NCBI RefSeq assembly: GCF_003610555.1
Contig: NZ_RAPQ01000008.1
Span: forward strand, 2,368,620-2,432,619
Reading direction: 5' to 3'
DNA length: 64,000 nt
DNA from: Marinifilum flexuosum
GTDB taxonomy: Bacteria > Bacteroidota > Bacteroidia > Bacteroidales > Marinifilaceae
Position numbers and translations under genes: made by a program. Positions 25,526 through 36,000 of this stretch are shown in pieces. A model generated the notes under the pieces. It made no database searches. It saw only the letters and a list, made by a program, of their open reading frames with translations, and was not told where the DNA came from. Within the stretch, counting starts at the first letter, position 1; each line of letters opens with the position of its first letter.

Positions 25526-26230
25526 ATGATATTTCCTAAGCCTCTTGTTCATGGCAAATTCCTTCGCCGATACAAAAGATTTTTAACAGATATGGAACTG
25601 GATAATGGAGAAGTTGTGATTGCACATACCTCAAATTCCGGCAGTATGAAATCTTGCCTCGAGGAAGGAGCAGAGGTATACCTCACTCATGTTAATGATC
25701 CCAAACGCAAAACCAAGTATACCTGGGAGATGATCAGGATCAATGGAGCTTGGGTGGGTATCAATACTGCGGTTCCCAATGTGTTGGTGTACGAAGCTGT
25801 GCTGAATCAGGAGATAGAAGCATTAAAGGGGTATACTATCGTAAAGCGAGAAGTAAAATTCGAGGATAGCCGTTTTGATGTATTTGCCAGCAATGAGGAT
25901 GAAGAATGTTTTATAGAGGTGAAGAACGTGAGCTTAAAGGATGGAAAATATGCTCGTTTCCCTGATGCCGTAACCACTAGAGGCAAGAAACATCTGGAAA
26001 CTTTAATGAGAGTAAAAGCAGAAGGCAAACGCGCTGTAATGGTGTATGTAATTCAACGCAGCAATGTAGAAATCTTCACCCCGGCCTTTGATATCGATCC
26101 TGATTATGCAGCGACACTAAAAAAAGCTTACGAGAGCGGAGTAGAGGTGTATCCGATTCGTGCTGCTGTAAGTCCTGAGAAAATTGAATTGGCAGAAATT
26201 CTTCCTTTTCAGTTATCAGTGAGCATATGA
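25526..26230 (+). CDS. sfsA: DNA/RNA nuclease SfsA
   Basis: A 234-aa protein of the SfsA family: N-terminal OB fold with FLRRYKRFLTDMELDNGE and AHTSNSGSMKSCLEEGAEVY, then a PD-(D/E)XK-type core FEDSRFDVFA with CFIEVKNVSL and FPDAVTTRGKKHLETL. The acid-(E)xK residues required for nuclease activity are present. Followed by a REP-like repeat. Confidence 0.93.
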   Translation: MIFPKPLVHGKFLRRYKRFLTDMELDNGEVVIAHTSNSGSMKSCLEEGAEVYLTHVNDPKRKTKYTWEMIRINGAWVGINTAVPNVLVYEAVLNQEIEALKGYTIVKREVKFEDSRFDVFASNEDEECFIEVKNVSLKDGKYARFPDAVTTRGKKHLETLMRVKAEGKRAVMVYVIQRSNVEIFTPAFDIDPDYAATLKKAYESGVEVYPIRAAVSPEKIELAEILPFQLSVSI

Positions 26231-26245
26231 AAGTTTGCACATACT

Positions 26246-26284
26246 AAAGTCCCCCTTTCAGGGGGGATTTAGGGAGGTGTTTTG
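26246..26284. repeat. REP-like palindromic repeat
   Basis: Contains a tccccctttcagggggga palindrome plus a tttagggaggtg tail; related to 26955-26989 and to the arms of 10681-10785. Lies between sfsA and the YkgJ-like gene. Confidence 0.6.
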
Positions 26285-26320
26285 ACATTTTTTCTACATT
26301 TGCAAAAAATAGCAAAGGAA

Positions 26321-26854
26321 ATGAACGAAATGGCAAGAGAAGGATTGGCAAAGTACCGCCAATTAAGAGATGAGGTAAGTGAATTGAGTGAGAAACTGGC
26401 CAATCTGCATAAAGATCAGATGGCATGTAAAAAAGCTTGTTCGGAGTGTTGTATGAATTTTCAGGTTTTGCCAGTGGAGTATTTTGCAATTTTGGATGAA
26501 TTGAAGCAGAATCCTCCTGCACAATGCCGGGAACTTGACGATGAGGCAGAGGAATGTAATTTCCAGATTAATGATTTGTGTCAGATTTATGCATCTCGTC
26601 CGTTTATTTGTCGAACTCATGGGCTTCCGCTATTGTTTATGAATCAGGAAGGCGATGCCTGGGAGTTATCGGCTTGTCCGCTAAACTTTACTGATTTTGA
26701 TGACTTTCATGCAGAGAATACCTATCCTCAGGATACCTACAATAGCAAAATCTTCATGATTAATCAAGAGTTTATCAAGCATTACGAGGCCGAACAATTC
26801 GGAGAGTTTGATTTGATTCCTGTTAATCGATTGGTAGCGGATTTGAAGAAATAA
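26321..26854 (+). CDS. YkgJ-family cysteine-cluster protein
   Basis: About 177 aa. The metal-chelating pattern CKKACSECCMNF, then CNFQINDLCQIYASRPFICRTHGLP and a later ACPLNF is that of the YkgJ/FliB-like zinc-or-iron chelating family (PF03692). A helical N-terminus precedes it. ATG 26321 (MNEMAREG) is preferred; an upstream TTG at 26282 falls in the repeat. Role unknown. Confidence 0.87.
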   Translation: MNEMAREGLAKYRQLRDEVSELSEKLANLHKDQMACKKACSECCMNFQVLPVEYFAILDELKQNPPAQCRELDDEAEECNFQINDLCQIYASRPFICRTHGLPLLFMNQEGDAWELSACPLNFTDFDDFHAENTYPQDTYNSKIFMINQEFIKHYEAEQFGEFDLIPVNRLVADLKK

Positions 26855-26954
26855 AGGGGTTTAAAGAAAAGTTTCGCGCAAAGAGCGCTAAGATTAAACA
26901 TTTGATCTATGCGCTTTTTTGTTTTTAATATTCAGGTTCAAATATGCAGCAGCC

Positions 26955-26989
26955 AAAGTCCCCATCTTAGGGGGATTCAGAGGGTGTTG
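26955..26989. repeat. REP-like palindromic repeat
   Basis: A tccccatcttaggggga palindrome and an agagggtgttg tail; same family as 26246-26284. The surrounding gap 26855-27143 has otherwise only a short gcgcaaagagcgc-type inverted motif near 26876. Confidence 0.55.
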
Positions 26990-27143
26990 TATTTATGGGT
27001 TATGAGCTAAGGATTTTTTTCCATTCTAAAGTGAAATTAGAAATTTCAAGTTTGACAAACCTCAAATTACAAATCTGAGGTAGCTTGAGCCTTTCACGAA
27101 AAGAACTCAGCTTATTATACAAATAACTTGAAAATACAGGCAG

Positions 27144-28454
27144 TTAATTCAACTGCGGGTTCTTTGCTTTTCCTGATAAAAGAAGAAGAAGCACTACGAT
27201 TGCCACACCAATGTATCCCGCAAGGAAATAATTGCCGGTAAGCGTATAAATTCTGCTAAAGAACAAAGGAGCAATTGCGCTGGCAAAAACAATAAGCGAC
27301 ATGGATAATCCGCTAATGGCACCCAAATGCTTTCGGCCAAAAAATCGAGGCCAGGTTAGCGATGCCAATACTGCAAATAAGCCTCCCATAACACCATTGC
27401 CGAATATTAAAATGTAATATCCCATAGGATAATTTAGAATTGCCACACCAAGTGCCGATAGCAAACATCCAAGTAAATACACCAATAAAAGCTTTTGCAA
27501 TCGAGTATAATCGCTAAGAATGTTGCCAACAAAGGCTGTGATGATAGATACGATAGATGTTGGTATAAATACGCTTAGGGCTTTTTGTTCGGAATAACCA
27601 CATGAATCGAAAATAGAGATCACATTAAATGTAAAACCTGTAACAAAGAAAGCGCTAAAGCATAAGGCAAGGGCAAAAATCCAGAATACCCATGTGCTGC
27701 GAGCTTCGGGTAAGGTATAGTCTCTTTTGGGGGTAAAAGAAGTGTTGTTTTTCGATTTTGCTTCAAGTACTTTTCCATCGGGAATTAAACCACATTCTTC
27801 AGGATTATCTCGGTAAACGATAAAGGCAAAAACCACGAACAAAAGTGTTAAGATTGCCAATATCTGGTATGCGGTTCTCCAATCGAATTCACCAATTAAC
27901 ATGGCGATAAACAAAGGTGCTACTGCAAAACCAAAGGATTGTATGGCACTGGAAATGCTATTGGCCAACCCTCTGCGTTTGTCGAACCATTTCATAATAA
28001 GGTTGCGCGAAGCAAGGGTTAATACCCCTTGTCCCGAAAAGCGCAATAGAAAGAAGAAGATGGATACCATTGCGAATGAAACCACAGAGTATTTAATGCT
28101 GAAGGTTTTTGACAAGCCGCTTGCTATACCTGTTGAAGCTGAAAACAGCATGAGTGTAATGGCAAGGGTTAATGCTGCGATAATGGCAGTAAATCTTGCT
28201 CCGAATTTGTCGTATATTTTACCAGCATAGGTCAATATGGTCGAGCTTGCCACGGTTCCGATTAAATAAGCAGTACTTAATGCATCTCTGTTTAATTGTA
28301 ATTCGTCAATTAAATAATCGGTAAAGACAGAAACACCAATGGTTTGTCCGGGAATGCTGCAAAGTACACCAATGGTACCGGCAGCCATACTTATCCATCC
28401 GTAGAAAAATGGGATTTTTGCAGGTGCAAAAGGAAAATTCGGATTTCTTTTCAT
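27144..28454 (-). CDS. MFS transporter, OFA-like
   Basis: A 436-aa membrane protein with twelve predicted helices. FFYGWISMAAGTIGVLCSIPGQTIGVSVF at the start and YAGKIYDKFGAR in the loop between helices 2 and 3 fit the major facilitator superfamily, close to the oxalate/formate antiporter (OFA) group. Substrate cannot be told from the sequence. Confidence 0.88.
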   Translation of the reverse strand: MKRNPNFPFAPAKIPFFYGWISMAAGTIGVLCSIPGQTIGVSVFTDYLIDELQLNRDALSTAYLIGTVASSTILTYAGKIYDKFGARFTAIIAALTLAITLMLFSASTGIASGLSKTFSIKYSVVSFAMVSIFFFLLRFSGQGVLTLASRNLIMKWFDKRRGLANSISSAIQSFGFAVAPLFIAMLIGEFDWRTAYQILAILTLLFVVFAFIVYRDNPEECGLIPDGKVLEAKSKNNTSFTPKRDYTLPEARSTWVFWIFALALCFSAFFVTGFTFNVISIFDSCGYSEQKALSVFIPTSIVSIITAFVGNILSDYTRLQKLLLVYLLGCLLSALGVAILNYPMGYYILIFGNGVMGGLFAVLASLTWPRFFGRKHLGAISGLSMSLIVFASAIAPLFFSRIYTLTGNYFLAGYIGVAIVVLLLLLSGKAKNPQLN

Positions 28455-28596
28455 TCAAGTTTTGGTTGATAGCTATTGACCTGCAAAGGTAGTCGATTTT
28501 GTTTATCTTGTTAATTAAAATTAAATAACAGATTATTAACAGTTCACAAAAGAATTACTCTCTATTTTGATCCGCGAAAATTAAAAACCAATTAAA

Positions 28597-28995
28597 ATGG
28601 AAAATTTAGGAAAATTACTACTTAGAGTAAGTGTTGCAGGTTTAATGTTGCCTCACGGTATTCACAAATTAATGAACGGAATTGGTGGTGTAAAATATTT
28701 GTTGGGACAGGCTGGTATGCCACAGTTTTTGTCCTATGGAGTTTATATTGGTGAAATTGTAGCTCCAATTTTAATGATATTGGGTTTGTACACCAGAGTT
28801 TCAGGACTATTGATTTCATTTACCATATTGGTAGCTACTGCGGCGGCTCATGCTCACGAAATATTTAAATTTACCGAGTATGGTGGCTTGGTTATAGAGT
28901 TAAATGCACTTTATATATTTGCCGCACTGGCTGTAGCACTTATCGGACCAGGTAAATTCCGATTGGGAAATCAGAGAGGATTCTGGAAAGAATAG
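28597..28995 (+). CDS. DoxX-family membrane protein
   Basis: A 132-aa protein with four helices. LLRVSVAGLMLPHGIHKL, GEIVAPILMILGLYTR and FAALAVALIGPGKFRLG are the DoxX signatures. Possibly involved in redox stress at the membrane; precise role unknown. Confidence 0.88.
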   Translation: MENLGKLLLRVSVAGLMLPHGIHKLMNGIGGVKYLLGQAGMPQFLSYGVYIGEIVAPILMILGLYTRVSGLLISFTILVATAAAHAHEIFKFTEYGGLVIELNALYIFAALAVALIGPGKFRLGNQRGFWKE

Positions 28996-29370
28996 TGATC
29001 AGTTAGCAGTTAGCAGTTATCGGTTATCGGTGTTGATTTGATATTATTTTTATCTTGCTGAGAAATATAGTGATATGAGTATTTTAGCTTATTAACAGAT
29101 AATTTGAAAACAAAGAAGTTTGCCTGAAGGGCAAAAATATGAATAGCCCAGGGTAAAGAAGTGAAGGGACTGCTACCCTGGCTTAATTGTTTATAGCACA
29201 AATCGTCGCACTTAATGTCCTTAATTATTGAGATTTTATTGTTGCGACGAGAATAAATTATTGATTACTTCTTTTTTGGATTTAGGGGGTAATCATAGAA
29301 ATTAACAATAGATTAAGAAATAGAACTCGAAATACATTGTACATTTGTACTTGTACTTCGAGTTTTTTTT
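28996..29370. other. intergenic region with several small inverted repeats
   Basis: Holds a 7-bp tandem motif (agttagc / ggttatc) near 29001-29031, an inverted repeat agcccagggta / taccctggct (29145-29183), tcgtcgca / tgcgacga (29203-29210 and 29243-29250), and a hairpin just before the MATE start (separate entry). No gene seen. Confidence 0.5.
29324..29370 (+). promoter_or_regulatory. terminator-like hairpin directly before the MATE start codon
   Basis: Arms aactcgaa (29324-29331) and ttcgagtt (29357-29364), with an inner gtac palindrome, followed by a T8-type run that ends at the ATG of 29371. Resembles an intrinsic terminator placed in the leader. Confidence 0.45.
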
Positions 29371-30723
29371 ATGATCAGACATTTTACTCGCTTTTTTCAG
29401 CGAGAACAACAATATTCAGCAGTAGGAAAAGATCTATTTAAATTGGCCATTCCAATTATTGGATCTTATTTATTGCATACAGCTTATAATCTTACCGATA
29501 TGATATGGGTAGGATCATTGGGAAGTAATGCTGTAGCGGCGGTAGGATCGGCAGGTTTCTTTCTGCACCTGGGCTGGGCAATGGCTTCCATAGTTACGGT
29601 TGGAGCCAATATTAAGATTTCACATTCGGTAGGAGCAAAGGATGAGGAGGGAGCAGGTAGGTTTGCTACCTCGGCACTTTGGGGAATTGGAATTATTGCC
29701 GCCATATTTTCAATCATTTTCTGGGCATTTCCCGATAAATTTATCAATTTCTTTCAGATGCAGGATCCAGAGGTGAACGAAATGGCCACCTCTTATTTGG
29801 TGATTAGTACATTTGGCGTGATATTAAGTTATGCCAATCTCTTATTTATTAGCATGTTTAATGCTCATTCGGAAACCAAAATTTCTTTTAAAGCCAGTTT
29901 AATTGGAACTGCGGCCAATATCGTACTCGATCCCATATTGATTTTTGCTTTGTCGCTTGGTGTTGATGGAGCAGCATATGCAACCATTATAGGTCGCAGC
30001 TTAAGCTTGATTTATTTCTTTGTGATATACAAGAAAACTGCAAATATTAATTTCAGAGGACTATTGCCTAACCTGGACAAGTTTAAAACCATATTTGCTG
30101 TTGGAACACCAGCTGCCATTCAGAGAATATCATTTTCCATTATCTATATCTTTTTGGCAAGAATTATTGCAGAATGGGGACCTAATGCCATTGCCGTGCA
30201 AAAGATTGGAGTGCAGATAGAATCCATTACCTTTATGATTGTAGGAGGCTTTATGCAGGCAGTTACCATTATGGTAGGACAGAGCTATGGTGCTAAAAAT
30301 CTGACCAAAGTTCCCAATATTTACAGGGCTGGTTGGAGAATGTCATTTGCTGTGGGATCGGTAACTACAATTATTTTTCTATTGTTGCCTGAAACCTTAT
30401 TCTCCATATTTGTTCCTGAACAGGAAAGTATATTAATGGGTAAGGAATATTTAATGATTTTAGCAGTTTCTCAGCTGTTTATGTGCCTGGAGATGATTAA
30501 TGCTGGGGTGTTTAATGGTTTGGGAAAAACAAATATATCGGCAGCCGTAAGCGTTGTTTTTACAACTTTACGTTTGCCGGGAGCATACTTCCTGGGTTTC
30601 TATACATTCTTAAGCTTAAATGGTGTATGGTGGAGTATTACAGGAAGTAGTATATTGAAGGGAATTGTAATGTATTTGCTGCTTAGGGCATATATGAAAA
30701 AAGATACTTTTGGAAAAATTTAA
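29371..30723 (+). CDS. MATE-family multidrug efflux transporter
   Basis: A 450-aa protein with twelve predicted helices in two homologous halves. N-terminal LFKLAIPIIGSYLLHTAYNLTDMIWVG and the second half FAVGTPAAIQRISFSIIYIF are MATE/MatE signatures. Exports cationic compounds or metabolites using an ion gradient. Its 3' end lies only 4 bp before gshF. Confidence 0.9.
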   Translation: MIRHFTRFFQREQQYSAVGKDLFKLAIPIIGSYLLHTAYNLTDMIWVGSLGSNAVAAVGSAGFFLHLGWAMASIVTVGANIKISHSVGAKDEEGAGRFATSALWGIGIIAAIFSIIFWAFPDKFINFFQMQDPEVNEMATSYLVISTFGVILSYANLLFISMFNAHSETKISFKASLIGTAANIVLDPILIFALSLGVDGAAYATIIGRSLSLIYFFVIYKKTANINFRGLLPNLDKFKTIFAVGTPAAIQRISFSIIYIFLARIIAEWGPNAIAVQKIGVQIESITFMIVGGFMQAVTIMVGQSYGAKNLTKVPNIYRAGWRMSFAVGSVTTIIFLLLPETLFSIFVPEQESILMGKEYLMILAVSQLFMCLEMINAGVFNGLGKTNISAAVSVVFTTLRLPGAYFLGFYTFLSLNGVWWSITGSSILKGIVMYLLLRAYMKKDTFGKI

Positions 30724-30727
30724 TGGT

Positions 30728-33040
30728 ATGAATCATTTAATCAATAATATTACAAAAACATTGACTTGCCCAGGTATTAAAGCAAGTATTACGGATGGTT
30801 TATTTGGAATCGAAAAAGAGAACGTTCGTGTTGATGAGATGGGGAAAATGGCCAATACGCCACATCCCGGGATTTTAGGCGATAAGTTTCGTCATCCATT
30901 TATTACTACTGATTTTTCTGAGAGTCAGGTGGAAATGATTACCCCACCATTGAAGAGTATTGCAGAGGTACATGGTTTCCTGGAAACACTAAACGATGTG
31001 ATTTCGGAGAATTTAGGAGAGGAATTGTTATGGCCGCAAAGTTTGCCTCCATTATTGCCTGATGAGGAAGAAATTCCGATTGCAAAGTTTGGAGAAGAAG
31101 GAGTGCATAAGGAAAAATACAGAGAAGAACTGGCTATTAGGTATGGAAAAGAAAGACAGATGTTGACTGGAATTCATTTCAATTTTTCTTTATCAGATCG
31201 ATTGGAACGAAAGCTTTGTAAAGCCATTAATTGGCAAGGAAATCAAACTAATTTTCGAGAGGTAGTGTATTTGAAAATGGTTCGCAACTTTATGCGTTAC
31301 CGTTGGCTTTTGGTTTGGTTGTTTGGCGAAAGCCCGGAAGCTGACCCATCATTAAAGATGAAATCCTTGCGTACCGGCGAAAAAATGAGAATGGGCTGTA
31401 GAAAAGCGGTATCAATTCGTACCAGCTCAACGGGCTATAGAAATGCAGAGGAGTATTTTGTTGATTTCAACAGTCTGCTGTTGTTTAAAGAATCGATGAA
31501 GAACCTTGTTGGTTCTGGTAAACTACTTTTAGATGAGGAATTGTACCTGCCAATCCGTTTGAAATTTGCGAACGATGGCAAGAGTATCTCGCATCTTGAA
31601 GTTCGAATTCTTGATTTGGATCCTTTCGAAAAGTCGGGTGTATCAAAAAACAGGTTGTACTTTATTCATCTGTTTATGCTGTATTGTTTGTTCAAAGAGG
31701 AAGAGAATACTTACAGCGAAGCAGAGCAAAAAATAGCTGCAAAAAATCACGATTGGGTGGCTTGCAGTGGTATGAATCCTGATCTTTTGTTGAAAGATTT
31801 CGATGGAAATATGCTGAAGATTGAGGAAATGCTTCAAAATATCCTGTTTGAGGTCAAAGATTTTGCAAAAGCATCAGGAATTATTGATAATGAATGTTAT
31901 CGACTGGCTTTGGAGGAAACCGAAGGTTTAATCCTTGATCCAGACACCCGTTCTTCGCTAAAGGTAAAGCAGCAAATAGAAGAGGAAGGCTTTATTAATT
32001 TCCATTTAAAGCTTGCAAAAAAATACAAAACCGAAAGTGAGATGAGTGGCTTCCGTTTTCACGGATTTGAAGACTTGGAATTGTCTTCTCAGCTGTTAAT
32101 GAAAGCTGCATTGCGCCGTGGTGTGGAATTTAAAATTTTAGATCGAAGCGAGAATTTTATCAGCCTGCACAGAGGGGATAAAACCGAATATGTAATGCAG
32201 GCCACACGAACATCATTAGACAATTATTCAAGTGTTCTGATGATGGAAAACAAGTTGGTTACAAAGAAGATTCTGGAAAAATCGGATATTCGTGTTCCTG
32301 GTGGTTTGGATTATCGTGACGTGAGAGAAGCACAATCGGATTTTGATTTGTTTGAAGGAAAAGGAATTGTGATCAAACCCAAATCAACCAATTTTGGCTT
32401 GGGAATTACAATCTTGAAAGAAAATAATAGCGAAGAGGTATACAAACGCGCTGTTGAGATCGCTTTCGAGCATGACAATAGTATTTTGATAGAGGAATTC
32501 GTTTCCGGAAAGGAATATCGATTCTTTGTAATTAACGAACAAGTTACAGGTATTCTTCATCGTGTACCAGCCAATGTTAGAGGCGATGGGAGTAGTTCAA
32601 TAAAACAATTGGTTGAGGAAAAGAATAAGGATTCATTGCGTGGTAGAGGATACCGAACACCTTTGGAAAAAATCAGACTGGAGGAAGCAGAAGCAATGTT
32701 TTTACAGGATCAGAGCTTGGATTTTGATAGCGTTCCTGCAAAAGATGAAATGGTATACCTGAGAGAGAATTCCAATATCAGCACAGGAGGCGATAGCATC
32801 GATTTTACAGATGATATTCATCTTTCCTATAAGGAAATTGCGGCAAAATCAGCAAAGGCTTTGGGTGTTAGAATTACAGGTTTGGATATGATGATTGAAG
32901 ACATCACAAAACCAGCAACAAAAGACAACTATGCCATTATTGAAATGAATTTCAATCCGGCAATTCATATTCATTGTTATCCATACCAAGGGGAGAATCG
33001 CAAGTTGAACGAAAAAATATTGGATGCATTGGGTTTTTAA
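30728..33040 (+). CDS. gshF: bifunctional glutamate-cysteine ligase/glutathione synthetase
   Basis: About 770 aa. The N-terminal two-thirds is a GshA-type glutamate-cysteine ligase (GLFGIEKENVRVD, FSESQVEMITPP, GIHFNFSLSD, LEVRILDLDPF); the C-terminal part is an ATP-grasp glutathione synthetase (VIKPKSTNFGLGI, EEFVSGKEYRFFV, EMNFNPAIHIHCYPYQG). Together they make glutathione in two ATP-dependent steps. ATG 30728 (MNHLINNITKT) is preferred to an in-frame ATG at 30710 overlapping the MATE gene. Confidence 0.95.
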   Translation: MNHLINNITKTLTCPGIKASITDGLFGIEKENVRVDEMGKMANTPHPGILGDKFRHPFITTDFSESQVEMITPPLKSIAEVHGFLETLNDVISENLGEELLWPQSLPPLLPDEEEIPIAKFGEEGVHKEKYREELAIRYGKERQMLTGIHFNFSLSDRLERKLCKAINWQGNQTNFREVVYLKMVRNFMRYRWLLVWLFGESPEADPSLKMKSLRTGEKMRMGCRKAVSIRTSSTGYRNAEEYFVDFNSLLLFKESMKNLVGSGKLLLDEELYLPIRLKFANDGKSISHLEVRILDLDPFEKSGVSKNRLYFIHLFMLYCLFKEEENTYSEAEQKIAAKNHDWVACSGMNPDLLLKDFDGNMLKIEEMLQNILFEVKDFAKASGIIDNECYRLALEETEGLILDPDTRSSLKVKQQIEEEGFINFHLKLAKKYKTESEMSGFRFHGFEDLELSSQLLMKAALRRGVEFKILDRSENFISLHRGDKTEYVMQATRTSLDNYSSVLMMENKLVTKKILEKSDIRVPGGLDYRDVREAQSDFDLFEGKGIVIKPKSTNFGLGITILKENNSEEVYKRAVEIAFEHDNSILIEEFVSGKEYRFFVINEQVTGILHRVPANVRGDGSSSIKQLVEEKNKDSLRGRGYRTPLEKIRLEEAEAMFLQDQSLDFDSVPAKDEMVYLRENSNISTGGDSIDFTDDIHLSYKEIAAKSAKALGVRITGLDMMIEDITKPATKDNYAIIEMNFNPAIHIHCYPYQGENRKLNEKILDALGF

Positions 33041-33081
33041 GTAAATTCAGGCAATAAATCTCAATTTGAACCCTTCTCTGC

Positions 33082-36000
33082 ATGAACAAAACGAAATACA
33101 TCCTTAAAAGTTTGTGGTATTATCGCAAGCAGCATTTGGCTGTTTTGCTAGGAACAATTGTTAGTACAGCCGTATTAACCGGAGCGCTAATTGTAGGCGA
33201 TTCTGTAAGAAACAGCCTGCATGAATTGGTGAACCTACGTTTGGGCAAAGTAGAATATGCCATGACAACTGGCGATCGTTTTGTGCGTGCCGAATTGGCA
33301 AATGAAATTGCAAATGATCTGGATGCATATGTGGTTCCTCTTATACAGACTGATGGCATAGCTGTTCAGCCAGAGAGCAACACGAGAATCAATAACATTC
33401 AAGTTTATGGTGTTGATGCTTCTTTCAACAATTTATCCGATACGCAGCTTTACAATTTAAAAGCAGATGAAGCCTGTTTGAGTGCAAATCTTGCTGAAAG
33501 AATGAATGTAAAGCAAGGTGATACTTTCTTGTTGCGCTTAAAGAAGGCCAGTGTAATTCCTGCCAATGCGCCTTTTGTATCCGATGAAGATCAGAATGTT
33601 GCCTTAAGACTAAAGGTAAAGGCCATTTGTGATGATTTACAATTGGGTAGGTTTAGCTTAAAGAGCAATCAGGTTGCGCCTTACAACATATTTCTTTCAA
33701 GAAAATACTTAGCGAAAGAGTTGGAATTGGAATCGGTAGCCAATTTGATTTTAGTTGCTTCTAAAGGTGTAAAAGAGCTGGATTTACAACAATTGCAGGA
33801 AAGCTTATCCACAAACTGGAAACTGGAAGATGCCAGCTTGAAAATTCAAGATGTAAAAGGAAGCTCGCAAATAGAATTGATATCCGATCGAGTTTTTATT
33901 GATACTCCAATTACTGATTTGGTTCATGAAATTTCGGGTAAGAAAGAATATGTGTTGAGCTATTTTGTGAATAACTTAGGTGTAAATGATAAGGAAACGC
34001 CATATTCTTTTATTACTTCAGTTGATACATGTCAAATTAAAGAAAATGAAATTATTATTAACTCTTGGTTGGCCGATGATTTAAATGCTAAACTTAGCGA
34101 TACACTTCAAATTAAATACTACAGAATTGGAGCTTTAAGGCAATTGGTTGAGGAGTCCAGAGCATTTATCATCAAGGATATTCTTCCAATTACTGATTCG
34201 CATTGGGATCAATCCATGATGCCATCATTTCCAGGTTTAACAGATGCTGGCTCATGTAGTGAATGGGAGGCAGGTGTTCCGGTTGATTTTTCAAAAATCA
34301 GACCGAAGGATGAAGATTACTGGAAAAAGTACAAAGGAACTCCTAAGGCTTATATTTCATCGAATACAGCCATTAACTTATGGAGTAACAAATACGGGAC
34401 TTATACTGCTGTAAGGTTTGATACAAAAGATGATATCAGATCGAAAGTTCAGGAGCTGGTTACACCAGATGTATTGAATGTTGGATTTGAAGATGTTAGA
34501 AATGAAGGAAAAAGAGCAGCCAGTAACATGGTAGATTTTGGAGGTCTATTCCTAAGTTTAAGCTTCTTTATTATCGCGGCAGCAATTTTGCTTACTGTTT
34601 TAATCTATTCTTTGAACCTGGATAACAGGAATGAAGAAACAGGGATTCTTCTTGGTATAGGTTTTAGCAAGTCGAAAATCATTGCCATTCGAATTTACGA
34701 ATCTATCATTACCGTAATTCTTGGTGGCATTTTAGGTGTATTGTTGGGCATCATTTACAACAAGTTGATCTTATCCGCATTGAATTCTGTTTGGCAAGAC
34801 GTGGTACGAACCAATATGCTGGGAGTTCATTTGGATAGGAGTACATTGACAATTGGTTTTGCTTCAGGTGTGATCATTGCTATCATATGCATTGTATTTG
34901 TAACCCGAAAAAAGGTGAAGCAATCGGTTGTTGAGCTGATCAAAGATGTTCATCAAGAGAATCTTGCAGATAAAAGGTCAACTTACTCCATTTGTATCGC
35001 TTTGTTTTCATTATTGGTGAGTATTACCATTATAGCATATGCATTCTCATCTTCGCTGGAACAGAATGCCGAGTTATTGTTATCAGCAGGAGGTCTGTTT
35101 TTAGTATCTTTTTCTGCATTTGTGCATTATTATTTGAATAGGTTCAGTACAAAATTCAGCAAGCAAACTCCAAGTATAAAAGACTTATCGGTTAAAAATG
35201 CTGCGCGAAATGTAAAGCGCAGTCTGGCAATAGTTGTTTTGTTGGCATTGGGGACATTTTCGGTTTTAATCACCGGAGCGAATCGCAAAACATTTCAGGA
35301 TTCGGAAAATTCCAATCAATCGGGAACAGGTGGATATGAATATTGGATTGAGGCTACGCTTCCTATTCTAAATGATTTAAATACAAGTGAGGGCCAGGAA
35401 AAAGTTGGATTCTGGGAAGGAGATTTGGATGAATCAGTAAGCTTTGTGCAGTTTAGAGCATTGGAAGGAGATGATGCGAGTTGCTTGAATTTGAATCAGG
35501 TAAGTAAACCAAGAATATTGGGATTTAATACTGCGGATTTTGAAGATAGAAAGTCCTTTAGTTTTGCAAAGTTACTTCCTGAGGTTGATAAAGAGAATCC
35601 TTGGAGTGCATTAAATCAAAACTTTGGTGAAGATGTGATACCTGCCGTTGCAGATCAGACTGTGATATTGTGGGGCTTGAAAAAAGCAGTAGGAGATACT
35701 TTGGTTTACCAGAACGAATATGGAAAAGATGTGAAGCTGTTGCTTGTTGGAGGTATGGCAAATTCTATTTTTCAAGGCAATATATTGATATCTGATAGCT
35801 TGTTCCAAAAGAACTTCCCATCGGTTAGTGGCTCTAAAATTATTTTGGCAGAATGTCCAAAAAAGGATTCTTTGTTTATGATCAATTTTGAAGATAACCT
35901 TCAGGACTTCGGTGTAAGAGGAAGTAAAAGTTCGGAAAGAATGGCTGCCTTCTATTCTGTTGAGAATACCTATTTAAGTATGTTTATGATACTGGGAGGT

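Noticed and set aside
30728..33040. GshF ATP-grasp domain as a peptide-modifying enzyme
   Set aside because: Both halves match glutathione synthesis enzymes over their full length.
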